From the NCBI GenBank assembly GCA_001600415.1, contig BCJX01000014.1:984243-1031548 (forward strand): a stretch of 47,306 bases of DNA, in the 5' to 3' direction. The position numbers and the translations under genes were made by a program. The first letter of the stretch is position 1. Every line of letters begins with the position of its first letter. The stretch is from Pascua guehoae. Taxonomy: Eukaryota; Basidiomycota; Tremellomycetes; Trichosporonales; Trichosporonaceae. Of this stretch, positions 32,849 to 44,468 are shown piece by piece. The notes under the pieces were generated by a model, which was given only the letters and a program-made list of their open reading frames with translations, had not been told where the DNA came from and did no database searches.

Positions 32849-32876
32849 CAAGTGATCACTATATAGTGACCACTTG
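32849..32876. repeat. 28-bp near-perfect palindrome
   Basis: The sequence around tcactatatagtga reads almost the same on both strands for 28 bp; only the symmetric pair five bases in from each end of the core fails to match. It could be a dimeric factor site or a small cruciform. It lies in gene-poor DNA, so no target gene is apparent. Confidence 0.7.
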
Positions 32877-35622
32877 TTCCATTCGGGTAGAAGGCAGTCG
32901 CGCGAGAGCGTGTTCTTTTTGCGAGTCTGTATTTGTGGGAAAGGGTCGTAAGGGTGACCAGAGCATTGTGGCAACTTGAGATGTAGCACTGTGCAAACCG
33001 ATCGATACCATAGCCGGGCAATATGGACGACCTGGTGTCGACCCGTTCGCTAGACGCCCCCGCACATGAAACGGATAAACAACGTACTGCTGTGGCGGGA
33101 GACGGACCCCCTCCCGCAACACCTCACGCTGCGGCCTGTGAGGCGCCGCAGGGCGGCGGCTGAGTTAAAGGATGTGCGGAACTCTGGCCGAATGTCGCGC
33201 ACCAAGCGTGCAAAACAGGTCGTCATGCGATCGAGGTTGGGTTCGTGTTGGTAAAACCTAGCCCGGGTAGCGACGTGGAGGCGGCCTACATCCCTGCGTA
33301 ACGTCTGGAAGCTGACCAAGTGGGGTTTCATCATGGATCTGGAAACGCTCAGACCAGACGTTCGAGGTACGCCCCAAGCAGTGCCCACAAGCCGTTGATT
33401 TGTAAGGCAGTGAAGCAATTGTCTGCTCGCCGATAGGCTGGCCGGAGCTGTTAGAGCAGTCGATCGCCTTGCGGTCGATGCTGAGGCTTGTGCGGGGGAC
33501 CGCCTTGGCGATCCAGTGCTCCTCTTACACAAGGAGAATTTTCAGGGCGCACATACTGTTCGCGCCAACGCGCCAGCCTTATGCGTGCGTGCTGCCGCAG
33601 ACGGGGACGTTCGAGGACGTGCGGCCAGAGTGCTGTGGCCACTGCCGCACCTCGAGATATCTGCGCCCAGTGCTTCGTACGCAACGCCCTCACCATCATC
33701 CAGGCGAACAGCGCCAGGAGGTTGTGCAGTGGACTAGACGTTTGTGACCACGGAAGGAATGACGCAAGCATTGACCCTTCCACCGAGACTCACACAGGCT
33801 ATATCGATACTGTGCCGAAGCGGAGTTGCACAGAGGCCGGGTGTGCCGATGTGGTCAGTACCCACTCGGGTTGGCCGGGTCGGCGCGTCCGTCGAGGGGG
33901 AAAGAACAAGCGTTGTTGACGTCTTTGGCATCAGGAGATCCATCAAGGCCGCACAAGGAGTCGTTTCCAGCATTGGTCGAGATTTCGTTGAGCTCCTCTT
34001 GAAAAGGGAGTGTCGAGTACCATGTCAGCATTAGTGAAGAAAGAAACTTGACAGGGATGAGAGACGTCCATGTGTACTCATCACAGCAGTGGACTTGGCC
34101 TCAGAGAAGCCATCTTATCGTGCACACCTTGCGACGCCGGCGGGTAACACGCAGTGCAGGCGCCAAGGGAGAACCACCACGACGCCAACCGCATCGTTGC
34201 TACACGTTGTGGCCCATCAACGTCACTATACGCCAACCACACCCCCCGTTAGAGTAAGAATTAGGGAACCCCACTGCCCACTTGCCCACTTGGTGGCTTC
34301 TTCATTCAAAGCTCCCCCATCCGCCACTAGCCAACTGTGTATTGCACACACGCGCACAGAAACCCGCCTGCTCGCTTGTCGCTGCCATGACGACGACCGG
34401 GCCCCCGCGTGCGACCTCGTCGCATCAGTACCACCGATGGTTCGGAGATGATTCCAGTGAGCGGCAGTCCGGGGCCGGCGCGTCCGCTATCGGATGACAT
34501 TGGCAGGATTCACGGGATACGGTTTCTGGCATTCCTGGCCAAGACGGCGATTGATGGATGAAGAGATAGTAACGGGTGGTCTGAGCACGGTGCAATGCAT
34601 TTGTATATCGTCAGTGGGGGTAATTCGCCCGTGACTGATTGGTGAGCCACCGGTTTTCCCGTAGCCCGCAGTGGTGGGTTCCTGGTTTACCAGCAAATGT
34701 GCGGCTAAACCCCCATGTGTTTGCGTGTGTGCGCACAGATATCGTTTTGCCCCGCATGCATGTGACTGTCACCAAGATGGCATCCAGAGTGGTGCTCCTC
34801 CTTCCCCGCTCCAGCGCTCCAGTTCGGTCACCCTCGGTCTCACAGCCACGATCGTGCGCACGTCTGCTTGGCAAATGGCAGGCACTCTAGATCACAAAGG
34901 AACGAACGCTCTGGCCTCTTGTGACGTTTGCCCTAGAGCGTGCGCGTGATCGCGCGTCGTGTGATGAAAAGTCGCGATGCTATGCTTACGCTCACCTTGT
35001 TCACAGGCAGCCTGGGCCAGCTGGGCTCGAGATCAGACCGGCTTTTCTGTGGGGCCCACGCCAAGCCAATGACAGTTGTTCCCGCACAATTACCACAAGC
35101 ACGCGGTGCCAAGCGTACCTCCAGCCTGATCCCTCCCTCTCCCTCCCCTCGTCCTCGACGGCCATGCCTGCTCCACACTCCCGCAGCCACACTGACCTCT
35201 CCACACTTCCGGACCGCATGGTTTGCTTCGACAAGGCACGTGCAGTGGCGTTTCTGGCCTGCCATGCCTGTCATGCCTGTAATGCCTGACACTGCCTCAC
35301 CTGCCATCTCTCGGTCATCCCGTGAACAACGGTTGTTGTCAAAGCATGTTCCTGGATACTCGCTTTAGCCGCGTGAGTGACTGACCCAGCGATGTTGATT
35401 GATGGGTTTGATGCGATGCGATGCGATGCCGTCGACTACTTAAAAGGCAGGACAAGGTTAGATCCAAGCACTCTCACTCTCACCAGTCCCCCAGTGACGC
35501 GCAGGCCTCCTCAACGCTTCTCTCTTTCGCATCGTCTTAAGCAAAGATACAAACCCACACCGTCACAGTTCACCGTACCACTTTCTTTTTCCCCCGCCAC
35601 ACACACACACACATCAGCCATC

Positions 35623-37403
35623 ATGCAGGACGACAAATCCGCACGCAGCCTCGAAAAGCATCAATCCAATGTCGAGCACGTCGAGGTCAACGAAAAGGGC
35701 TGGCCCAACGAGGTCGAGTCTGGCCGTGGCTGGACGACCATTGATGATGGCTTCGACGAGCACATGATCAAGGAGACGACACGCAAGGTCGACGCGCGTC
35801 TCATCCCCGTCCTGTCCCTCCTGTACTGCATTTCGTTCATCGACCGCACAAACTTGTCTCTTGCTCGTGCCGCCAATGAACAGGCAATGAACACCGAACT
35901 CGACCTCCTCGGCGGCAACAACCGCTACGGTCTCGCCACACTCATCTTCTTCGTCCCTTACATGTGAGCACTTGTTGTTACTCGTCGGTTGCCTTTCTCA
36001 GGCTGACGCGCGCTTCAGCCTCCTCGAGATTCCTGTGAGTCACCATAGAGGGACACCGCGCCACACGCCAGCTGGGGATCCCCCCCTGCAGGACAAAAGA
36101 ACACCCGCTGACCCTAACAGTCTCAACTCGGCCTCCGTGCCTTTGGTGCGCGCTGGTGGCTTGGCACGGCCTGTCTCCTGTGGGGTGTCGTCATGATGTG
36201 CATGGGTTTTATCACCAACTGGCAGGGCCTCGTCGCCCTCCGTGCCGTTCTGGGTGTCTTCGAGGCTGCCCTGTTCCCCGGCGCTACCTGTGAGTCCATT
36301 GTGTCTGCCTGCCAGACGACGAAAAACCGGTTCTAACGCACACACAGTCCTCATCTCATGCTGGTACCCTCGCAAGCAGATGGCCATGCGTACAACGTTC
36401 TTTTACATCCTCTCGGTTGTCGTCTGCGGCCTCAGCTCGGTCCTTGCGTGGGGCATCTCCAAGTTGCACGGCAAGAATGGGTACTCTGGCTGGCGCTGGA
36501 TCTTTATTATCAATGGTGAGTTTGGGAGGCAACGGTGGACGAGTACAAGTATGAGAGTCATCCCGACCCATACGCCGTCGAGCTCGTGCTAACGACCCAG
36601 GTCTCTTGACTATCGCCATTGCCATTATCGGTCTCATTTTTATTGTCGATTTCCCGGACAAGGCCCACTTCCTTCGCGACGACCAGAAGGAGATGATCCA
36701 GACTCGCATCGAGCGTGACCGCAGCGACGCTGTGTACGACCCGATGACCATGGCCAAGTTCCTCGAGTACGCCCGCGACGTCAAGGTCTGGGTTTTCGCC
36801 TACATTTTCTGCACGGCCGGCACTGCGACGTATGCGCTGTCCTACTTCCTCCCGCGCATTCTGCTCTCGATGGGCTTTGAAGGCTTCAAGTCGCAGATTC
36901 TCGTCGCGCCGCCGTACGTCTGGATCCCCATCCCCGCAATGGCGACCGCCTACGTGTCCGACCACCTCCACCAGCGTGCTCTCGCCATCTCGATCAACTT
37001 TATCCAGGTCATTGTCGGAACGTGCATGTACTCAAAGCTCGACGCGTCCCACACCGCCGCTCGCTACGCCGGTGTCTTCCTTGCCGTCGGCGGCGCCAAC
37101 GCAAACATTCCCCTCACGATTTCCTGGGCCCAGAGCTCGATCCGCCGCCAGTCCAAGCGCGGATACACCTCGGCCGTCGTCGTCGCCTTTGGCGGCGTAT
37201 CGGGCATCATTGCAGGTCTCGCATTCAAGGAAAAGGAAGCCAGCCGCGGCTACCCCCTTGGCATCCACATTTGCCTTGGCATGTGCTGCGCCGCCCTCGT
37301 CTGCTGCGTCGGTCTCTGGTTCTACTTCCGCTGGGCAAACCGCAAGGCCGACCTCGAGGGTAAAATCCTCGAGGACAACGTCGACTTCCGCTACCAGGGT
37401 TAA
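35623..37403 (+). CDS. MFS transporter, anion:cation symporter (Dal5/Tna1-like) family
   Basis: This 12-helix permease belongs to the fungal ACS family, which imports allantoate, nicotinate, pantothenate and related organic anions. The exact substrate cannot be read from sequence. Five exons (35623-35963, 36019-36034, 36121-36289, 36348-36515, 36601-37403) total 1497 nt, 498 aa. Hallmarks: VDARLIPVLSLLYCISFIDR-N at the first helix, the ALFPGAT segment in helix 4, SGWRWIFIINGLLT and the central loop with DFPDKAHFL. Exon 2 is a 16-nt microexon encoding the end of YILLEIP. The C terminus is cytosolic (about 30 residues). The protein looks intact, with normal codon use. Confidence 0.93.
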
Positions 37404-38476
37404 ATGGGCTTGTTTCGTGTCTCGTATCTCGCTAGATTTAGTTTGTACTGGTTCAAGAAGGAGAGACCCCCGCACCGTCTCCTCCAGAGGTTTCTTGTTG
37501 CCGCTGGCTGTCGCATGTATCTCGGTTATCATTAGCTCCACTATGCACGATACTGTTCTCCATTTCCTGCAGCAATTTTTTGGGCCAGTAGTTGATCTCA
37601 TTTTCTCAACCACGAGATACCATTTCTTTTCTTTACCACATCAACAACGTGTGTCGCCCCTGCCCCTGGCGGGCCTTGCCCTGGGGATCCCCCTTGCCCT
37701 CACTATCACATGCATCCAAGTTGTCACGAGCTACATGATATGATTTCTCGCTCACCTCCAGCGATTCTGTGTAGCACCAGTATGGTGTAGCCAGCCATAG
37801 TCGTTGATAGGTGCCTCCCAGCGACGAAAACGCTTGCCACCAGAAGCAACCAGGCGGTCCAGAACTTGGCATGCTCTCAAGGGTAGATCTCCATTCACGT
37901 AAGCATTCACGGCATCGTAGTCTTGGCATGCCATACGGGGGGTAAAGCAGAGGGTATTCTTGGTTCAGCCCCGACCACATGGGATCCGGTTAAAAATGCC
38001 CACCTGGTGCATGTGGACGCCAAAGGCTCACGTCGATGATATCAGGCGGATAAACCAGTCCAAAGTGGGCGCCATCACAGGTGGCTGTTGTAATGTTTTC
38101 ATGTTCTGACGCGTCGTTCTTTTCATTGTCGTCCACCTCGCTCTGCCAGATCGTGACCGAGGTTATACTCGATCGCGCTCGATCAGACGCACAACGTGGA
38201 CTCTCCTCCGTGTATTGCCACATTGCTGGCTGCTGCTAGCTGCCAGTAGCTGCTGATAAAACAGCGCTACTTGCTGTGAAATATTTACTTCCGTGCGATG
38301 TGTTTCAGGTGATGAGTCACTCCAAGTCACTCCTCCATTCAGCTGCAGGTAACTGCATCCCCGTACTTATTCACGTCTGACCCCGGGTTCTGCGTCAACT
38401 ACCATTCACCTCATTGCCATCGCGCATGCCTACAGTCATCCGCGGCCAGTCGGCCTGCCGTTGACACTATCTCATG
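37404..38476. other. Intergenic, MFS 3' region to tRNA
   Basis: About 1.1 kb without a supportable gene. It includes a duplicated-looking tagctgc/gctagctgcc stretch at about 38224-38260. Confidence 0.45.
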
Positions 38477-38557
38477 GGCAACGTGGCGGAGTGGTTAACG
38501 CGGTTGACTCGAAATCAACTTCCTTCGGGAGCACATGTTCGAATCATGTCGTTGTCG
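38477..38557 (+). tRNA. tRNA-Ser, anticodon CGA
   Basis: An 81-nt class II tRNA without intron. The acceptor arm GGCAACG pairs with CGTTGTC, with discriminator G. The anticodon stem GTTGA/TCAAC encloses loop CTCGAAA, giving anticodon CGA (reads UCG). A variable arm with a TTCG loop is present, and the T arm is ACATG-TTCGAAT-CATGT. Internal promoter boxes are visible (A box TGGCGGAGTGG; B box around GTTCGAATC). It resembles fungal tRNA-Ser genes in all these points. Confidence 0.95.
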
Positions 38558-38586
38558 ATATGTCTTGGGCTTGTCTTGAGATCCTC

Positions 38587-38591
38587 TTTTT
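38587..38591 (+). terminator. Pol III T-run terminator for tRNA-Ser
   Basis: Five T residues 30 bp after the tRNA 3' end, the usual RNA polymerase III stop signal. Confidence 0.7.
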
Positions 38592-39276
38592 GAGTGAGGC
38601 CTAGGCTGCCTGGAGTTTGGGAATCCCGCAGCTGGCTATGACTTGTATCTCCGATGACTGGTGCGAATATCATTACCTTGGGTAGGTACTGTAAATTGGA
38701 AGGATTACCGAGCCGCGTACACTCCCTGCTCTGTGACAGTGGCTGTACGACAGGAGTGACGCCCGTTACGCTAGTAGGCAGGCGGTACTCATCTCTTGAG
38801 CTGGCATCATAGCTCGCCCAGCGTTTCCATGTAAAACCACCTGAGGACATGCATCCCAAGCAGGTCGGGCATTGTGTCGCCAATTGCTGAGGTGCGCCAC
38901 ATTGGGTCGAGCGGAGCTGCGTGCTATGTACATGTGTTCTTGCCATCTTCGTTCCAATATTTATCTACTATGGCTCTCATAGTTCTCTCCCTGCTCTCCA
39001 TCATGATTCCGGCCCTCTCCATAGTTCCCTTTTTTAACAACTCTCGCAATGGTTTCCTCGAACTTCCTTGATGATTCCGCTGTGGATTCCGCTGTGCTTC
39101 TTTTCGCAGGGCTCGTTGTGCCGGCTCTCGTTCGTACGGTTGCGTCTTGTGTACCCTGGAGAACGGGGTAAGTATTGTAACGGCGTCGCCAGCAACGTGT
39201 ACTAGGCTGGTTATGCCCGCTTGGGATAAGAATGAATACTCACTTTTGTCACCTCAATGAAAGCTGTTCCTTTTGT
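38592..39276. other. Intergenic, about 0.7 kb
   Basis: No gene is supported. The sequence near 38960-39160 is rich in ctctcc and ttccg motifs and has no coherent frame. Confidence 0.45.
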
Positions 39277-40546
39277 CTACTGCAATCCGCGCAATCCACC
39301 GGAGAACGAGAGAACACGCTTGCCCGTGCTGACGGTTTTGTACACCCTCGTGCCCCCCTGCCAGCTGGGGGTGATCTCTTGGTCACAACCGCAACCATCG
39401 TGCTTGGTGACGCAGTTGGCGTGAGCCCAGTTGTCCTTGACCCCTTCGACGGTGGGGACGAGCGCCGACGCGATCAAAAGCTTCATGACGTTTGTTTCCG
39501 CAAACGTGTCGCAGGCTTGTGCCGGGGACATGCTGGGCAAAACTCCAGTGGACTGATCGTGGGCTACAATCTTGGCAGCTGCCGACGCGCGGGTGTAAGC
39601 CTTGGACAGTTGACCAAAAGTCGCGAAGCGCATGTTGATGACTGCTTCAGCCGAGAATAGGGCCAGGCGCGCCCAAAGCTTCATGTCGCCGAAGAAGCCC
39701 GACTGGTCGCTTTCGAGCTTGAAGGCGGCAGCAGACATGTTGCCCCAGAGAGCACCTTCGCTGGATCGTTAGACATTGAATACAGAAGTAACGCTCTGTA
39801 CGTACAGTGGGGCGATACCGTAGGCGAAAGCATCTTCAGACGAGAAAATGAGCGGCGTGCACGCCCACGGGTAAAGTTTGAACAGTCCAAGCGTGTACTC
39901 GCGCACGGCATCAACCCACTGGCCCCGCTTGAAAAACCTGTGCCATTAGAACCTACGGCTGGGTGTTTGGAGCTTACTCGTTGCCAGCGTCTTTGTGTCG
40001 TGTAGCGGCTTCGACAACAATCGGAAGCGGTTCGACCTTGGAGTGCTTCTTGCGGCGGTTGAGGTCCCCCCACAGCTCAAAGTGCAGGTTCATGGGCATG
40101 TCGGGGAAGTTGGACAGACTGTTGGGATTGGCAATAAAGGGAGCCCCGCCAATGTTGGAAGTGGCCGACGTTAGAGTGGACAGGTTGGCCACAATACGGC
40201 CCCTCTCGTGTGTCGGGATGATGCGTTCCAGAGACTTGAGAACGTACTCGCCCTTGGCCGTGTACTGCGTGCCTCTTGGAAGTGGGATCAGCAGCTGTTC
40301 CTGCGTTGATGGAATAGCTTACTTTCGACATTCTTCGATGGTTTTGTCTTCAAGCTGGTGGGGAATCATGCCCATACTCTCGGTGAGGAACGGCTCCCAA
40401 AGGAGCTTGTTGAGGCTCTTGTCCTCTTGCGTGTAGTGCTTGTGGGTAAAGGGGCAAGGGATGCTGACGGCATTGCCACCCGCGGTCGAGGAGAAGACGA
40501 CATCCAGGATGTTGAAGTTGCCGGGGGAAGGAGAAGGAGGGGGCAT
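39277..40546 (-). CDS. TPR-domain protein, unknown role
   Basis: Four exons (40323-40546, 39978-40274, 39806-39937, 39277-39760) total 1137 nt, 378 aa; phases agree throughout. A tetratricopeptide motif begins near residue 166 (AATRHKDAGNEFFKRGQWVDAVREYTLGL). It is split by intron 2 at GNE/FF and resembles the TPR units of co-chaperones and import receptors. Alpha-helical, Ala-rich segments follow (about 215-265), consistent with more degenerate repeats. The N-terminal 100 residues (FNILDVVFSSTAGGNAVSIPCPFTH) are not recognised. The last 40 residues include several Cys (CVTKHDGCGCD). Start is the ATG at 40544-40546. I infer a protein-protein interaction role only. Confidence 0.8.
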
Positions 40547-41345
40547 GGTGGGGAGGAGCAGGACAGCTGTGCGTGTGCGTGTTTGGGGAGTTGGGGGTTC
40601 CGAGGAAAGAAGTTGATCGAGAGAAAAGTGAAGAGAAGAATGAGGGAGCAACAAACAAGAGTGAAGATCAAAGGATGGAGGAAAAATTACAAGTCAACGG
40701 ATGCAGAGTAATGGATCGTCGCTCGGTCCAGTCACGCGCGACACTTGGATGTGTCTGTGTGCGTGCATGCGTGTGTGTGTGGCACTGTGGTGACTTGGTT
40801 GCGCCCTCATCGACGTCACGGCAAAAAATGTTAATGATGTTGCCGACATGTGCCACCCGCACCACCTGTACACAACCTTGCGCAAGTACGTATATACACA
40901 TGCTAATCAACTCACAGAATAATACCAATGTACCAATCATGTGGTTTCGTGTGGACTGAGACGGCGCATGGTTGACCTTGCTGTTGAATCCCCAGAGGTT
41001 CCTTTCCCATGGCACCTTGTGGTGAACAGCAAGGTGGCATTTGGCACCTGAATCCCGACTGAATGCCCCACTGAATGACAACACCAGGTCGCTCCAAATG
41101 TGACGATGGTCCAGACTGTTATCGGCATAGCACTTAATCTACCAGCTGTACTGTACAGTCCTGCATCAGGGGAAACAGCCAAGAAGAGACGTATCCGACA
41201 ACAACGCTTCGAACCCCTGCGAGTAGCGTCGAGTTAAACGGTCACTCGACGACGATTGCGTCCCAGTGACAACTAGTATACGGCTAGAACATTATTATCA
41301 TGGAGAGTAACCTCTCACAACCTAGTCCCCGCCCCAGCCCTGCGC
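40547..41345. other. Intergenic, TPR gene upstream
   Basis: This 0.8-kb stretch should hold the TPR-gene promoter and the 3' region of the F-box-like gene. It contains a GT/GC-rich tract at about 40748-40780. No gene was seen. Confidence 0.5.
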
Positions 41346-42865
41346 CTAGAACGACAGCACGACCAGAGTATCGGTCAAGTAGTTATGAAAGACGAAATGG
41401 CTCTCGTCGGCCCACGTCTCATCGCCTACGCCCTTCTGCCATTTCAGAGCGCGGCGGACCACCCGTTCAGAGTTACCGTTGCGCCTGAACGGAAGCCGAT
41501 CCGTCCATGAAGCAGTGAGTGTGAGGTCGTCTGCGCCCGTGGCTGTGGGTGGCATGTGTGGGGAGACAGACGGCAAGGGGGGGCGTGGTGTGCGCATACC
41601 GATGGGGCCGGGCGCGAAGCGGTCGTCATCGAGGGCGATACCCTGCCACTTTCCGTCCTTGCGCGTCCACACTGCAAACAGTTCGATGGACGCGCGCCGG
41701 CGGGGTCGGGGTGCCTTTTCGTGCGATGAGCGTTCCTTGGTTTTGGTTGAAGGTTTATGCTTATCGCGTCTCTGGTTGATGCCCTCGCCAGACGGATAGC
41801 CCCAGATGATTTTGGGTACGGTGTCGTCGTCGTCGCTTCCGTCGCTCAGTTGAGCCTCGTCGCGACGCACAGGGGAGCGTGTGGTGCCGTCGTCGATCAG
41901 CTTTCCGGCGCGCCAGTCGATGCGCGGGAATGGACCTCCGGGCATATCGTAGCCATCACGAAGTTTCCTCGGGTTGACCCTTGTGGGGTTGATCTCCCAA
42001 CGTGCAACGTCGACGATGCCGTCCTTTACTCGCTGCACCCAGACCCAAGGGGATTGAAAGTAGTGTGGTGAGAGTTCCTTGGGAATGAACTCGATCGAGT
42101 GGTGTGGCACAGCGTTGTCGATCGTAGAGACGGCCGAGGTTGGGTCCAGTCCAAGGCCAAAGGTATGAAGGCACGCGGTCCTCCGGGGGCGACCTTGACT
42201 GTCATGGGAGAGCTCGCCTGCCCAAATGTTGTGAGGGGGCGTAACGACTGCCAAAAGGTTGTCGCTGCGGTTGGCGTACGTGACTGTGAAAACGGGCATC
42301 CGGGGCCCACACAGCGTCTTACGCGGGACCTGGAGGACGCCCACGTCGCGCGAATTGGTCACGTCGAGCACCGTCAATACGTTGGGCGGGCCCCACTTGT
42401 CGTAATTCTCATCGCCATTGGGGACGGCTTCGGACGTTGCCAACACCAAGAGCCCGTCCGAGGACGCCATGTAGCGCGCCCTCTGTTTTGGCAGCCCTGT
42501 GAGCTCGGCGACATCAATGGCCTCGATACGCTTCGGGTCGAGCATCGTCCAGCGGCGCTCAATGTCGAGGAGACGTTCCAGGCGAGCGTGCGCAGAGTCG
42601 CCGGGCGCCAGGCGCACGTACCCGTCCGACCAGCCATGGTACGCCGCACGTAGCTGGAGCTGGAGCCGTGATGAGCCAGTGACAATGTCATTGAGCCGTG
42701 TACATGTCTGGTTGTTAGTGCTGGCATCCAACGATTGTGAGCGTTGTTAGGCATGGTGAACCTACTCACAGATGAACAGGCTAGGAGGCTCTTGACATCG
42801 AGCAGGGAGAGGATGCGCTCGGATATAGAGTAGAAAGCGTCATCTAGGAGAAGAGGGGAGAGCAT
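41346..42865 (-). CDS. F-box-like protein
   Basis: Two exons are proposed: 42770-42865 and 41346-42707, joined in phase 0 at CTAACAACCAG, giving 485 aa. An acceptor 22 nt upstream (GATGCCAG) would hit a stop at once. Residues 1-40 (LDDAFYSISERILSLLDVKSLLACSS) fit an F-box, the segment that binds Skp1 in SCF ubiquitin ligases. The rest (LVLATSEAVP, VLTVLDV, FAVWTRKDGKW) alternates short hydrophobic strands in a way seen in fungal F-box proteins with beta-rich C termini. A low-complexity basic stretch (KPSTKTKERSSHEKAPRPRRR) lies about residue 360-385. An in-frame GT-AG candidate near 41520-41600 leaves some doubt about the C-terminal third. Substrate unknown. Confidence 0.72.
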
Positions 42866-43554
42866 GGCAGCCGTTGTGTGCGCGGTACCCCGGTCGTCAG
42901 CAAGTTGGAACTAGGTGTTATGCAGTGCGAAGCTGCGATGCAGTCTCTGGACACCACTGGCATCTTATCGGCTCAATCACGTGACTGAGAGTGACGTCAT
43001 TGTTTGTCTTTGGTTGACAATGGAAGCCGGCTTGCTTGTCAATGGTCTTGCTGCGTACCTCTACAAGAGACTGCTCTAGGCTTGTCACCGTCGTTGTCAA
43101 CATGGCAGCGGACATGCAGTTTGTTTACTCAGCTTGCATCGGTATTGCATGGCATCGACGTGGAACTACCCTCGCTCTGGAGTCGTAACGAGCCCTCTTG
43201 GACATGTTCCGACCATCCACGGTAGCGTTCACAGTCAGGCGCTCATTGCAGAGGCACGGGCCGGCACGGCAAGATGTCCGATCTCGCACATCCGGCTCCG
43301 GCTCTGCAGCTGGGCAGCTGGGCAGCTGTTGACGACCGCCGGGCATGTCTCGGCTCCGCCGTCGGTTGCCTCCACCTTCGGTCGCCTCCACACATTCCTG
43401 ACGTCATCGAGCTGATCGAGGTTGCCTTCAAGTCTGGGCCTCGACCTCGAGATAAATGGCCCACAACAAGTCAACGCTTCCACGTTTCCACCAATTCCAC
43501 GCTTCCACTCACTCACCACTACCCGTGTTCCCGCACCTTGCACTCACACCAACC
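42866..43554. promoter_or_regulatory. Divergent upstream region, F-box-like and DUF4267-like genes
   Basis: A 689-bp stretch between opposite start codons. A repeated gcagctgggcagctggg motif lies at 43308-43330. No factor site can be assigned. Confidence 0.45.
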
Positions 43555-44147
43555 ATGAACTTTGCCCCGTCCACCTGGCACGCGCTCGGCCTCAACGTCG
43601 CGGCGGGCTACGCGGCCCTGGGCGGCTTTGCGCTCTTGATGCCGCGCTGTGCGGCCGAGACGTTTTTCATCCCCGCCACGCGCGACGGGATGGCGACGGG
43701 GGAGAAGCGGGCGCAGAGCTCGCCGACGCAGCTTGCGTCGGACGCGACGGCGACGGCGCTCATGCCCCTCGTGGGCGTGCGGGACTTGTGCTTCTCGGCG
43801 GCCATGGTTGCGTTTGCGTACCGCGGCCAGTGGGAGGCGGTTGGGACGACGATCCTGGCGGGGACGGGGCTGTGTGCCTATGACTGTTGGGTGGTGTATA
43901 GGGAGAAGGGGACTCTGTGAGTTTGTGCGGCGGCGCGGGCTGCGTTGAATGGTTCCGCGGAGGGGGTGTTTGGGTTGGGGGGCCGGGGGTCTGGGGAGTG
44001 CGAGCCGTGGGCGGTGAGCTGAGGGAGACCAGAGGACGGAACGTGTGCGAGTGCATGATCGCGTGGGCTGACCGCAGGGGTATCCTGATGGGCGTCGGTG
44101 CGGCTTTGTGGACCGTCACGGGTTGGGCACTGGTCAATTGGATTTGA
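43555..44147 (+). CDS. Small four-helix membrane protein, DUF4267-like
   Basis: Two exons (43555-43916 and 44078-44147) join in phase 2 (CT/G) to give 143 aa. The first exon alone would stop at once (TGA at 43918-43920, within the donor). The spliced reading adds a final helix, GILMGVGAALWTVTGWALVNW, which supports the intron. Helices appear at about residues 8-30, 68-85, 90-112 and 122-142. The segment SDATATALMPLVGVRDLCFSAAM resembles fungal DUF4267 proteins of unknown function. An upstream in-frame Met at 43456 is possible, but the ATG at 43555 has better context (accATGa) and gives a family-like length. Confidence 0.8.
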
Positions 44148-44468
44148 GGGAGAGCGACAACTGAAAGAGGGCTTCGCGTGGTAGCTGTCTGCGTCCGACT
44201 GTATGTGTGTAAAGAGTCACATGTGAACCAAATGCCGACGAGCGAGGTTATCCCCAATGCTAATGACTGATGCTGTATGCGTGGTGCTAGGTCAGGCCGT
44301 CACCAGACGGAGGTCCAACCCCACTCGTATCCGCTGGGGCGAGAATACTTAACATGTCCTTCAGTAGGGAGTTGTACACCGTCTCGTGCATGTGTAGAAC
44401 GTACACCTCTGGTTACATCACCAAATATATATCTCCAACTCGACATCCTACAGATCCCAGTAGTGACA
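44148..44468. other. Intergenic between convergent genes
   Basis: A 321-bp stretch with the 3' regions of the DUF4267-like gene and the permease gene. No other feature was seen. Confidence 0.5.

Larger units (their letters stand above)
31361..35622. other. 4.3-kb gene-poor region
   Basis: No supportable gene. It contains a GGT-rich minisatellite (32590-32700), a foldback sequence (32753-32832), a 28-bp near-palindrome (32849-32876) and a possible coding relic on the minus strand at 33050-33783. The last few hundred bases should be the promoter of the MFS gene. A gatgc pentamer repeat lies at about 35410-35430 and a CA tract just before its start. Confidence 0.5.

Noticed and set aside
32541..32866. 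Gly/Val- and His/Pro/Thr-rich open frames
   Set aside because: They are translations of the GGT-rich minisatellite and appear on both strands.
35377..35622. Upstream in-frame start for the MFS protein at about 35377
   Set aside because: The added sequence is Pro/Ser/Thr-rich 5' UTR-like, not in the family, and the ATG at 35623 gives a normal-length protein.
38649..38765. Additional copy of the 139-bp foldback element
   Set aside because: Short CTG/CAG and GTAC matches occur, but arms cannot be paired beyond a few bases.
41161..41225. Possible tRNA because of a CTTCGAACCCC sequence
   Set aside because: The flanking bases do not form a T stem, and no acceptor or anticodon arm could be drawn.
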